Shown: positions 32,488 to 39,789 of the stretch, piece after piece
Numbering within the stretch: the stretch's first letter is position 1
Layout: every line of letters begins with the position of its first letter
Assembly (NCBI GenBank): GCA_020636215.1
Contig: JACJYG010000012.1
Span: 124,001-188,000, forward strand
Direction: 5' to 3'
Origin: Lewinellaceae bacterium
Lineage (GTDB): Bacteria > Bacteroidota > Bacteroidia > Chitinophagales > Saprospiraceae
Length of the DNA: 64,000 nucleotides
Program-made: the position numbers and the translations under genes
The notes under the pieces: model-generated
The model's input: the letters and a program-made list of their open reading frames with translations, nothing else
The model's database searches: none
Told to the model about the DNA's origin: nothing

Positions 32488-34200
32488 TTAGTTCTTCACA
32501 AACCGCACGGTCTTCTGGTGGTTTCCAGCCAGCAGGCGGAAGAAGTAGATGCCGGCATTGAGTTGATCCGTTGAGACGGTCAGGTAATGTTTACCGGCGG
32601 CGAGACGGCCGTAGTCTTGCCGGAATACAGACTGTCCGAGGGTATTGACGATCTCGACCTGGCTGTCCAGGGTTTCCAGCAGGTTAAAGCTGATGTTGGC
32701 CACGCCTGTAACCGGGTTGGGGTAGAAGCGGAAATTCTCAACGTTCAGTTCCGACAGGGAAGAATAGGGCGAACCCACGAGCTGGAACCAGAATTCACCG
32801 GGGCCGGCATTCGTCACGTTGGAAGCGATACGCAAATAGTATTCCGTCGGTTCTCCGGGTAGGTTCTCGATCATCGTTTCGAAATAACTTTCCGTGAAAC
32901 TACCCGAGTTGACACAGAATCCGGAGCCACCTAAATCAGATTGTATGCCACAATCGTCGTACAATTCAATATCGAACTGGGAGCCATCAATGATCGTGGC
33001 GTCGTTGAAACGAAGCTGTAGTGCAGTGTTTTCTCCCGAGTTGAATTTGTACCATACGTCCCAGTATTCATTTTCGCCATCGCAGGCAGGGTTGGGCATA
33101 GCAGGGTCGCCGGAACCATTGAAAGTAAAGCCTTCAAAAAGATACACGAAGTCATTGGCGTCACTTTCGGTCATGACGAAAATGGAATCCGGTGCGGTGC
33201 ATTCGTCATTGGGCGGCACAATTGGCGGATTGGTGCGATAGACCGTAAAGGTGCCGATACCTTCATCTCCTCCGGACCATCCACCGAGCCGGAACAGATA
33301 GTTTTTCCCTTCCTCAACCGGGAATACATCCCTGGAGGTGAAACCAGGACAGTCCACCCCATTGGGGTAGGTGTCATCATCCCCACAACCGATCAGTGAG
33401 TTGGGGTCGGGCGGGCAGGGCTGGTCTGGGCCATAGACTGCAATCCGGGAGTCAAAACTAGCCGTTCCACAGAGTGACCATTCCAACCAACCCGTGAAGG
33501 TAGCCGTCCAGGTATACCAAATATCGTTATACACGTTCTTCTCCCCCTGCTCGAAGCAAAGAAGGGGCGTCGCATGCACCGGCAGGCCGGTAGTGGCGTC
33601 GACCGAAGAGAAGGACAACATCAGAGAATCGTTGGGCCCCAGGTCCAATACGATGGCGTCTTCGCATTCGTCATTGGGGACAGGGGGAATGAACTCTGTT
33701 ACGCTGAAAGTGCCGTCTCCTTCCTCGCCAGGGCTGCCATTGCCCCAACCACCAAGGCGTAGGAGGTAGGTTTCACCGGCTACGACGTTGAAGTCGATTT
33801 CAGAAGTAGAGAGGGCACAACCTGCCCCGTCTTCATTACAGGCCAGGTAATCATCCACAGAGGGCGGGCAGGCAGCTCCGGGGATGTATACCATGATCTT
33901 GGTATCAAAACTGGCGGTGCCACAGGTGCTGAAAAGCGCCTTGCCGGTCCAGTCCGGCGTAAACCGGTACCAGATGTCATTGTAAAGCGAATCCGGAGTA
34001 GTGCCGGAAGAAGGGCAATCATCCGGATGAGCAGGGCCGTCGGTGTTGGCGTTTATCGTGCTGAAAGCCAGGTCAATAACTTCGCCATTGAGTTCAATGG
34101 CGTCAGCACAGTTGTCATTGGGCGGCGCCTGGGCCAATAGGGTGGCCTGAACGGCCAGGGCTAAAGAAATAGCGAGAATTGTACGTAAAGGCTGAATCAT
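32488..34200 (-). CDS. Secreted protein with three PPC-like repeats and T9SS type A sorting domain
   Basis: 570 residues from ATG 34200 (MIQPLRTIL...; an upstream TTG frame start is unlikely). Signal peptide to 'LLAQ'. Three repeats follow, beginning 'PPNDNCADAIELNG', 'VPNDECEDAIVLDLG' and 'VPPNDECTAPDSIFV', each with 'YNDIWYRFTP/WTA' and 'STCGTASFDTKIMVY' blocks: pre-peptidase C-terminal-like beta-sandwiches. The C-terminus 'FRFYPNPVTGVANISFN' to 'GIYFFRLLAGNHQKTVRFVK' is a type A T9SS sorting signal. No catalytic domain is seen, so it is probably a binding or structural surface protein. Confidence 0.9.
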   Translation of the reverse strand: MIQPLRTILAISLALAVQATLLAQAPPNDNCADAIELNGEVIDLAFSTINANTDGPAHPDDCPSSGTTPDSLYNDIWYRFTPDWTGKALFSTCGTASFDTKIMVYIPGAACPPSVDDYLACNEDGAGCALSTSEIDFNVVAGETYLLRLGGWGNGSPGEEGDGTFSVTEFIPPVPNDECEDAIVLDLGPNDSLMLSFSSVDATTGLPVHATPLLCFEQGEKNVYNDIWYTWTATFTGWLEWSLCGTASFDSRIAVYGPDQPCPPDPNSLIGCGDDDTYPNGVDCPGFTSRDVFPVEEGKNYLFRLGGWSGGDEGIGTFTVYRTNPPIVPPNDECTAPDSIFVMTESDANDFVYLFEGFTFNGSGDPAMPNPACDGENEYWDVWYKFNSGENTALQLRFNDATIIDGSQFDIELYDDCGIQSDLGGSGFCVNSGSFTESYFETMIENLPGEPTEYYLRIASNVTNAGPGEFWFQLVGSPYSSLSELNVENFRFYPNPVTGVANISFNLLETLDSQVEIVNTLGQSVFRQDYGRLAAGKHYLTVSTDQLNAGIYFFRLLAGNHQKTVRFVKN

Positions 34201-34447
34201 AAATCTAAGGTGTTTTGTAGTGGATAAATGAATTTGCAAATAATTCCGGTTGGCTTCATTAGTACGGAGTTAAAAATTCGCTGTGGAAAGAACTTTAGGG
34301 AAAAAATCGGCAACCGGGCATAAATATAATTAATTCTATGGAAGTGCTAAAAGTGTTAAATTGAGGTTAATACAAGAATACTACGGACATTTGCCGAAAG
34401 GAAGTAATGCTAATACCAGATCATTCCAGTAATTTTGTAGCAAATCA
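34201..34447. other. Intergenic region between divergent genes
   Basis: About 250 bp, AT-rich, between the T9SS protein and the copper-type cluster. Promoters for both sides are expected, but I see no clear TTG/TAnnTTTG pair. Confidence 0.35.
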
Positions 34448-34900
34448 ATTTATCTGGCTACTCGTTTTCTGCATATTATCCTCGCTGCTTCAACGCTGTT
34501 CAGTTCAGCCGGACTGGTGCTCAACAAGCACTATTGCCGCAATGAGTTGAAGGCCATGGCCCTCTTCGTCAAAGCAAAGAGCTGCCACAGCACTATGCAG
34601 GAGAAACGCCACTCCCCCGCCTGTCCAATGCACGAGCAGATGGCTTGCCGAAAATCTTCGGGGCAACATAAAAAGGGTTGCTGTGATGACCAAACCGAGT
34701 ACTTGAAGAACATGCAGGACCAACAGTTCCAGCCCATGGAACTACCTGTTTTGAAAATCCCTGCTCCCCGGACAGTCCTGATCTCTTCTTATCAGCAGGA
34801 TGCCGCCTCATCCGCCTCCCGTTGCATTCCCTACCTCAACTACAAACCGCCCTTGTTGGCCTGCGACCGCCCGGTGGTTTTCCAGGCTTTCCTGTTATGA
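34448..34900 (+). CDS. HYC_CC_PP-type small secreted metal-related protein; start codon uncertain
   Basis: The frame is open from 34433 and shows a hydrophobic leader (HIILAASTLFSSAGLVL), then 'NKHYCRNELKAMALF', Cys/His-rich segments 'CHSTMQEKRHSPACPMHEQM' and 'GCCDDQTEY', and a late 'KPPL'. This HYC...CC...PP order is typical of small Bacteroidota proteins found beside heavy-metal transport genes. No ATG precedes the leader; ATT 34448, CTG 34454 or (losing the leader) GTG 34517 are the candidate starts. It is followed by two more metal-binding proteins. Confidence 0.65.
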   Translation: MYLATRFLHIILAASTLFSSAGLVLNKHYCRNELKAMALFVKAKSCHSTMQEKRHSPACPMHEQMACRKSSGQHKKGCCDDQTEYLKNMQDQQFQPMELPVLKIPAPRTVLISSYQQDAASSASRCIPYLNYKPPLLACDRPVVFQAFLL

Positions 34901-35141
34901 ATAGCGGCTTTTGCTTTCGAGGCCCTGCTTCCGGCGGGGAGGTAATGTATTCCTGAAAGGCATCTTTCAGCTATTCTTCCTCCCCTTATTTTGCCCTAAA
35001 CAGAAGCAGCGGTTTCCTCATTCTGGAAGCTATTGAAGAGAACAGGCCCCTTGCTGCCTGGCCCCAAGCCGATACCAGCTAGTCGGCATTGATCAGTAGG
35101 AATTAATTAATCGTCATTGTCTCATAAAAAAATCTTAAACC

Positions 35142-35630
35142 ATGAAAAAAATCATTCTGATGTTTGCCCTTGCTATTGCTGGCACAGCCGTAGCCAATGC
35201 GCAGAGCACTTCATCCTGTTGTGCCGGAAAAGATAAATCGGCCTGCACCAAAGAAGCCTCCGCCAAGGCTGCCTGCTGCGCCAATAGCGACAAAGCCGGC
35301 TGCGCCAAAATGGGGTCTGCCAGTGCGACAAGCGAAACTCCGGCCGCTGCCGACAAGCTCGTGGAAGCAACCTTCACCGTCTATGGCAACTGCGGCATGT
35401 GCAAGCGCACCATCGAAGGCGCTTTGAATGGCAATGCCGCCATCCAATCCGCCAACTGGGACATGAAGGCTAAGCAACTGACTGTTAAATATGACGCTCA
35501 GGCTATTCAACTCGATGAAATTAAGGCCAAAGTGGCTGCTGTAGGCTACGACTCGGATACCCACCGTGCACCGGATGCGGTATACAGCAACCTCCATGGC
35601 TGCTGCCAGTACGAGCGCCCGAAGGGGTAG
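35142..35630 (+). CDS. Secreted heavy-metal-associated (HMA) domain protein
   Basis: 162 residues: signal peptide (KKIILMFALAIAGTAVANAQ), a Cys-rich Ala/Lys spacer (SSCCAGKDKSACTKE...), then an HMA fold at about 73-150 with the metal site 'YGNCGMCKRTIEGAL' (C-x2-C) and 'WDMKAKQLTVKYDAQAIQLD'. It ends 'HGCCQYERPKG'. The HMA type binds Cu(I) or similar soft ions in the periplasm. The neighbours on both sides are also metal-binding, so this looks like a copper-handling cluster. Confidence 0.88.
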   Translation: MKKIILMFALAIAGTAVANAQSTSSCCAGKDKSACTKEASAKAACCANSDKAGCAKMGSASATSETPAAADKLVEATFTVYGNCGMCKRTIEGALNGNAAIQSANWDMKAKQLTVKYDAQAIQLDEIKAKVAAVGYDSDTHRAPDAVYSNLHGCCQYERPKG

Positions 35631-35887
35631 GTTGGGCAGGTTAGAAGGTCTGAAGGTCTTAAGGTCTGGAGGTCAATAGGTCTGGAGGTCAATAGGTCTG
35701 AAGGTCAATAGGTCTGAAGGTCTGGAGGTCAATAGGTCTGAAGGTCAATAGGTCTGGAGGTCAATAGGTCTGAAGGTCTAAAGGTCAATAGGTCGATCTT
35801 GGGCTTAAAGGCCTAAACACTTACAGACCTAACGACCTACCGACCTAAAGACCTAAAGACCTAAAGACCTAAAGACCGACCTAAACA
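35631..35887 (+). repeat. 8-bp tandem array (GGTCTGAA/GGTCAATA) with inverted tail
   Basis: Roughly 20 units of 8 bp (GGTCTGAA, GGTCTGGA, GGTCAATA) start just after the stop of the HMA gene. From about 35815 the complementary form appears (GACCTAAA repeated). The arms can fold into a long imperfect hairpin. No coding capacity. Confidence 0.88.
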
Positions 35888-35915
35888 AGATTATTTACCA
35901 GTAAATTTAAAAAGG

Positions 35916-36203
35916 ATGAAACTGAAATTTCTTTTACTTTTCGTAGTTGCTCTGGGATTCGCCTCCTGTGGCGGCAATGGTGGGCACACTCACGAGCATA
36001 ATGGTGAAGCTCACACCCATGAGAGCGATGCGGCTACTATGGATTCCGCCAAGCCCCACGGGGAAGGCAAAGAGTATACTTCTGCTTACGTTTGCCCTAT
36101 GCATTGTGAAGGCAGTGGCAGCGATCAGCCTGGCAACTGCCCCGTTTGTGGCATGGACTATGAGGCGCAGGCCGAGCATGTCACGGATGGCCATAATCAT
36201 TAG
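35916..36203 (+). CDS. Heavy-metal-binding lipoprotein (His-rich, HMBD type)
   Basis: 95 residues. Lipobox 'LGFASC-G' (Cys 18), a His-rich stretch (GGHTHEHNGEAHTHES), then 'YVCPMHCEGSGSDQPGNCPV' continuing CGMDYE. The 'YxCPMHP...PGxCPxCGM' motif is the heavy-metal-binding domain seen in copper efflux proteins. It probably binds Cu or Zn in the periplasm, together with the two preceding genes. Confidence 0.88.
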   Translation: MKLKFLLLFVVALGFASCGGNGGHTHEHNGEAHTHESDAATMDSAKPHGEGKEYTSAYVCPMHCEGSGSDQPGNCPVCGMDYEAQAEHVTDGHNH

Positions 36204-36374
36204 AAAAAAAGGTAAGTCAACAATCCGAAGCATTGTTGTATCTGCTTCTTTGGGGCCGCAGATGCTGTGGGATTAGGGTAAGTTTTCCGAATCAGTGGCT
36301 AAACATCAGGAGGGCATTTCTACGGTAGCTCCTGGCAGCGCATTTAGCCCCTGATTTGGATTATCCATCCCCCG

Positions 36375-36434
36375 CATCTAATAGCATCAATAGCATCAAT
36401 AGTATCAATAGTATCAATAGCATCAATAGTATCT
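36375..36434 (-). repeat. 9-bp tandem array downstream of modA
   Basis: Six units of TACTATTGA / TGCTATTGA on the minus strand start at the modA stop. The last modA codons contain TACTATTGG, an 8/9 match to the unit. Confidence 0.85.
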
Positions 36435-37224
36435 AACCAATAGTAACCTTCGGCAGCTCATAGCCATACTTTTCCAAAATCACTCTGGCTTTGGGGGAAA
36501 ACAGGAATTCAAAGAACCGGCGGCTGGCTTCAGGGTGTACCTTCTGCCCATAGCTTGTAATGACCACTCCCTGGGCGATGGGCTCATAAGATTGCGCCGG
36601 AATTTCCAGCCATTTGCCTGTGCCTTTCATTTCGGGAGACAAGACAACCGACTTGGCGGTAAGCCCCAGATCGGCGGCATGGGATAGGATGTACTGATTG
36701 GTTTGAGCAATGCTTTCTCCGTAAACCAGCTTAGAGGCCACTTGTTCCGCAATTCCGTAATGTTCAAAGTAATGCATAGCCTGCTCCCCGTAGGGGGCGT
36801 TCCTGGGGTTGGCGATGGCTATTTTTCTGATCTTGTCCTGCAACAGGAACGCTGGGTTTTCCTCTAGCTCCAGCTCATTTTGTGTCCATAGCACGAGTGC
36901 GCCGAAGCCATAGGCCCTTACGGGCAAAACGGCTTTACCACTTTCCACCAGGGCTGTTGGATATTTCATGTCTGCCGATACCAGTAGATCGTAAGGCGCC
37001 CCTTGCTGGATCTGAGCGGTTAGTTTACCGGAAGAACTAATAGTCGTTTCCACAGCGATGCCGCTTTCCGCTTCAAATGCGCTTTCCAGTTCCTCCATTG
37101 CGAATTGTACATTGGCGGCTACGGCCACGGTGATTGTTTCGGAACGGCGGCTTTGCCTTTCGGAGGGCTGGCAGCCGGCCAGTATGATGGCAAAGCCAAG
37201 GAATAGGGCAATTGATTTTTTCAT
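36433..37224 (-). CDS. modA: ModA-like molybdate-binding lipoprotein
   Basis: 263 residues from ATG 37224 (MKKSIALF...); an upstream in-frame start would put 11 extra residues before the leader. Lipobox 'AIILAGC-Q'. ModA features: 'TVAVAANVQFAMEELESAF', 'SSSGKLTAQIQQGAPYDLL', 'SADMKYPTALVESG', 'IAIANPRNAPYGEQAM' and 'GESIAQTNQYILSHAADLGL'. It would deliver molybdate (or tungstate) to an ABC importer. No modB or modC is adjacent, so it is an orphan here; a MoaD-like gene for the molybdenum cofactor lies at 50.4 kb. Confidence 0.88.
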   Translation of the reverse strand: MKKSIALFLGFAIILAGCQPSERQSRRSETITVAVAANVQFAMEELESAFEAESGIAVETTISSSGKLTAQIQQGAPYDLLVSADMKYPTALVESGKAVLPVRAYGFGALVLWTQNELELEENPAFLLQDKIRKIAIANPRNAPYGEQAMHYFEHYGIAEQVASKLVYGESIAQTNQYILSHAADLGLTAKSVVLSPEMKGTGKWLEIPAQSYEPIAQGVVITSYGQKVHPEASRRFFEFLFSPKARVILEKYGYELPKVTIG

Positions 37225-37310
37225 TGAGAACCTTATGGATTTAATATCAGAAGCCACTCCGGGGCCCGAAGTGGCTTCTGTAAATAGCTATAATCAGTCC
37301 TAATCCGTGC

Positions 37311-38993
37311 TTAGCGCGCGTAAGAGATGGCGCGTTTTTCGCGGATAACGGTCACTTTGATCTGGCCGGGGTACTGCATTTCATCCTGGATCTTCTGGGA
37401 GATCATGAACGAAAGGTCATCGGCGTACTGGTCGGTCACCTTTTCAGCTTCGACGATGACCCGCAGCTCGCGGCCGGCCTGCATGGCGTAGGCTTTCTGG
37501 ACGCCATCATGGGCCATAGCCAGGTCTTCGAGTTCGCCGATGCGCTTGAGGTAGCTTTCGAGGATCTCGCGACGGGCGCCGGGACGGGCGCCGGAAATAG
37601 CGTCGCAAGCCTGTACGATCGGCGAAATGATGTTGTTCATTTCCACCTCATCGTGGTGGGCGCCAATGGCGTTGACGACAGCCGGGTGTTCTTTGTATTT
37701 TTCGCTCAGCTTCATGCCAAGGATGGCGTGCGACAGTTCTGTTTCTTCTTCAGCAACTTTACCGATGTCGTGGAGCAAGCCGGCCCGCTTGGCCATTTTG
37801 GCCTGTTTGGGGGTCAGGCCCAGTTCGGCGGCCATAATAGCACAGAGGTTGGCCGTTTCAATGGAGTGTTTCAGCAGGTTCTGGCCGTAGGAAGAGCGAT
37901 AACGCATGCGGCCGACCATTTTGACCAGGTAGGGGTCCAGGCCGTGGATGTCGAGGTCGATTACGGTTCGCTCCCCGATTTCGACGATCTGCTCATCGAG
38001 CTGCTTGCGCACTTTGGCGACTACTTCTTCAATGCGGGCAGGGTGAATGCGGCCATCGGCTACGAGGCGCTTCAGGGCCAGGCGCGCCACTTCGCGGCGG
38101 ATGGGGTCAAAGCTGGAGATGACGATGGCCTCAGGGGTGTCGTCTACTACGATCTCAGCGCCGGTTGCTGCTTCCAATGCCCGGATATTGCGGCCTTCGC
38201 GGCCGATGATCTGGCCTTTGAGGTCATCGGAATCCAGGTTGAAGACGGAAACGGTATTCTCGATGGTGTACTCGGCGCACATCCGTTGGATCGTTTGAAT
38301 AATGATCTTCTTGGCATCCTTATTGGCCGTTATCTTGGCTTGTTCCACACTGTTCTTAACGATGGCCATGGAGTCTGTTTCTGCTTTGGCGCGCACGGCT
38401 TCCAGGAGTTGTTCCTTAGCTTCGGCCTCGCTGAGGTTGGCCACTTTTTCCAATTCCTTGATGTGGCGCTCATTGGCGGTATCCAGCTCTTCTTTTTTGC
38501 GAGCGACGATCTTCAGTTGTTTTTCCAGGTTTTCCCGAAGTGCAATGACATCAGCCTCCCGCTGTTCAATTTCTGCTTGCTGTTCGTCCAGGCCCTTGGT
38601 GCGTTCATCCAGCTTTTCATGCTTCAGTTTCATTTCACTATCGAGGGCCTTCAGCTCGACTTCCCGGTCTTTCAACTCGACGAGTTGTTCAGATTTATGG
38701 GTTTCGAACTCCGCCCGGAGCCGGTTGAACTTTTCCTTGGCCTCCTGTATCTTTCTCTGCTTGATGCGTTCATTTTTCGCCTCGGCGTTGGAGAGGATGT
38801 TTTCCGACTTCAGTTCCGCTTCATCAATGATACGCTTGGCCGTCAGCCGGGCCTCTTTCACTTCCAGGTCGGTTTTGGCGTTGATCTCATCCACTTTTTT
38901 CTGATAAGATCGTTTGAGCGTCATTTGTAAGAAAATATAGCCAATGATTACCCCGACGAGCAAGCCAATGGCAATGCCTATTCCTATTTCCAT
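37311..38993 (-). CDS. rny: Ribonuclease Y
   Basis: 560 residues. N-terminal membrane anchor (GIGIAIGLLVGVIIGYIFL), a long charged coiled coil (about 25-215), a KH RNA-binding domain ('DDLKGQIIGREGRNIRALEA'), and an HD phosphohydrolase domain ('HSIETANLCAIMAAELG', 'RAGLLHDIGKVAEEE', 'IGAHHDEVE'). It is an endoribonuclease that starts mRNA decay at the membrane. The 473-codon antisense frame over it is a shadow of its biased codons. Confidence 0.97.
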   Translation of the reverse strand: MEIGIGIAIGLLVGVIIGYIFLQMTLKRSYQKKVDEINAKTDLEVKEARLTAKRIIDEAELKSENILSNAEAKNERIKQRKIQEAKEKFNRLRAEFETHKSEQLVELKDREVELKALDSEMKLKHEKLDERTKGLDEQQAEIEQREADVIALRENLEKQLKIVARKKEELDTANERHIKELEKVANLSEAEAKEQLLEAVRAKAETDSMAIVKNSVEQAKITANKDAKKIIIQTIQRMCAEYTIENTVSVFNLDSDDLKGQIIGREGRNIRALEAATGAEIVVDDTPEAIVISSFDPIRREVARLALKRLVADGRIHPARIEEVVAKVRKQLDEQIVEIGERTVIDLDIHGLDPYLVKMVGRMRYRSSYGQNLLKHSIETANLCAIMAAELGLTPKQAKMAKRAGLLHDIGKVAEEETELSHAILGMKLSEKYKEHPAVVNAIGAHHDEVEMNNIISPIVQACDAISGARPGARREILESYLKRIGELEDLAMAHDGVQKAYAMQAGRELRVIVEAEKVTDQYADDLSFMISQKIQDEMQYPGQIKVTVIREKRAISYAR

Positions 38994-39134
38994 ATTATTG
39001 TTGTTTTAGTCATGAACAATTTTCGGTTAAGTCCAAACAAAAATCTTTCCTTCGGCAGCAAGCTGCACGGGCAGGAGTAGTTGGGCCGAAAATATTGGGC
39101 AGGAAATGGAATGGCTGGTGCTGTTGATGGCGGT

Positions 39135-39428
39135 TTAGGCCAGCACTTTATCGAGCAGGGCTTCCAATTCTGAAAGCCGGTTCGGGAGAGAAGGGTCGTT
39201 GGCAGGAAGCTGTTTTGCTTTTTGCAGGTCAACCGCGTAGGTGAGGAGCGCCATCGACAGGCAATCCTGTTTATCCTTATTGGTGTAAGTCAACTGAAAT
39301 CGGTTCACTTTTTCATTGACCTCTTTAACGATCCTGCGAATGGCGGGCTCGTCCGCTTCATTTATTTTAAGCGGATAGGGCCTACCGGCAATTAAAACAG
39401 TAATATTTTTAGGTTCCTGATCCTGCAC
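39135..39428 (-). CDS. zapA: Cell division protein ZapA
   Basis: About 97 residues if GTG 39428 is the start; the longer ATG frame (39497) overlaps the upstream gene by 56 bp and adds 23 unlikely residues. ZapA core: 'KNITVLIAGRPYPLKINEAD', 'IRRIVKEVNEKVNRFQLTY', 'MALLTYAVDLQKAKQ', then a C-terminal coiled coil. ZapA bundles FtsZ filaments at the division site. Paired with a coiled-coil gene just upstream. Confidence 0.88.
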   Translation of the reverse strand: MQDQEPKNITVLIAGRPYPLKINEADEPAIRRIVKEVNEKVNRFQLTYTNKDKQDCLSMALLTYAVDLQKAKQLPANDPSLPNRLSELEALLDKVLA

Positions 39429-39441
39429 GCCTCTTTTTGCT

Positions 39442-39738
39442 TTAGTGCTTGTGCAACCACTCGATACATTTATCGATCTCGTGGATGTATTGATCAAGCT
39501 GTTCCCTCAGCTTTTCTGACTGCTCCGTTTTTCCATTTCGCTGCGAGTCCACTACCCGCTGCGTGTTTTCGAGTTTATCTTTTAAAGCATTGGACACCCC
39601 CTTTTGGCGGTCCAACTCTGCTTTCAACTGTTTGTTTTCGTCCTGCAGCGCGGTATTTTCGTGCTGGATACGCTCCATTTGTGATACCAGCTGCCGGATT
39701 TTGAGTTCTATGCTGTCAATTTGCTCAGATAGGTTCAT
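39442..39738 (-). CDS. ZapB-like coiled-coil protein
   Basis: 98 residues, almost entirely heptad coiled coil ('DSIELKIRQLVSQMERIQHE', 'LKAELDRQKGVSNALKDKLE'). Position and form match the small coiled-coil partner often encoded directly before zapA in Bacteroidota. A role at the divisome beside ZapA is inferred from context. Confidence 0.72.
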   Translation of the reverse strand: MNLSEQIDSIELKIRQLVSQMERIQHENTALQDENKQLKAELDRQKGVSNALKDKLENTQRVVDSQRNGKTEQSEKLREQLDQYIHEIDKCIEWLHKH

Positions 39739-39789
39739 TTTGGGATTTTGTACCTGAGTTTTTGGATTTTCGGGTTTTCTTCTGCCAAA

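Noticed and set aside
35631..35887. CRISPR array
   Set aside because: Units of 8 bp are contiguous with no spacers, and no cas gene is present; the same applies to the other tandem arrays.
37509..38930. 473-codon plus-strand open frame over rny
   Set aside because: RNase Y is a clear, full-length protein on the other strand; its Glu/Lys-rich coiled-coil codons create the antisense frame (Phe/Leu-rich text).
38994..39134. 6S RNA between zapA and rny
   Set aside because: Considered because ssrS follows zapA in some bacteria, but only 140 bp are available and I see no 6S-like central bubble.
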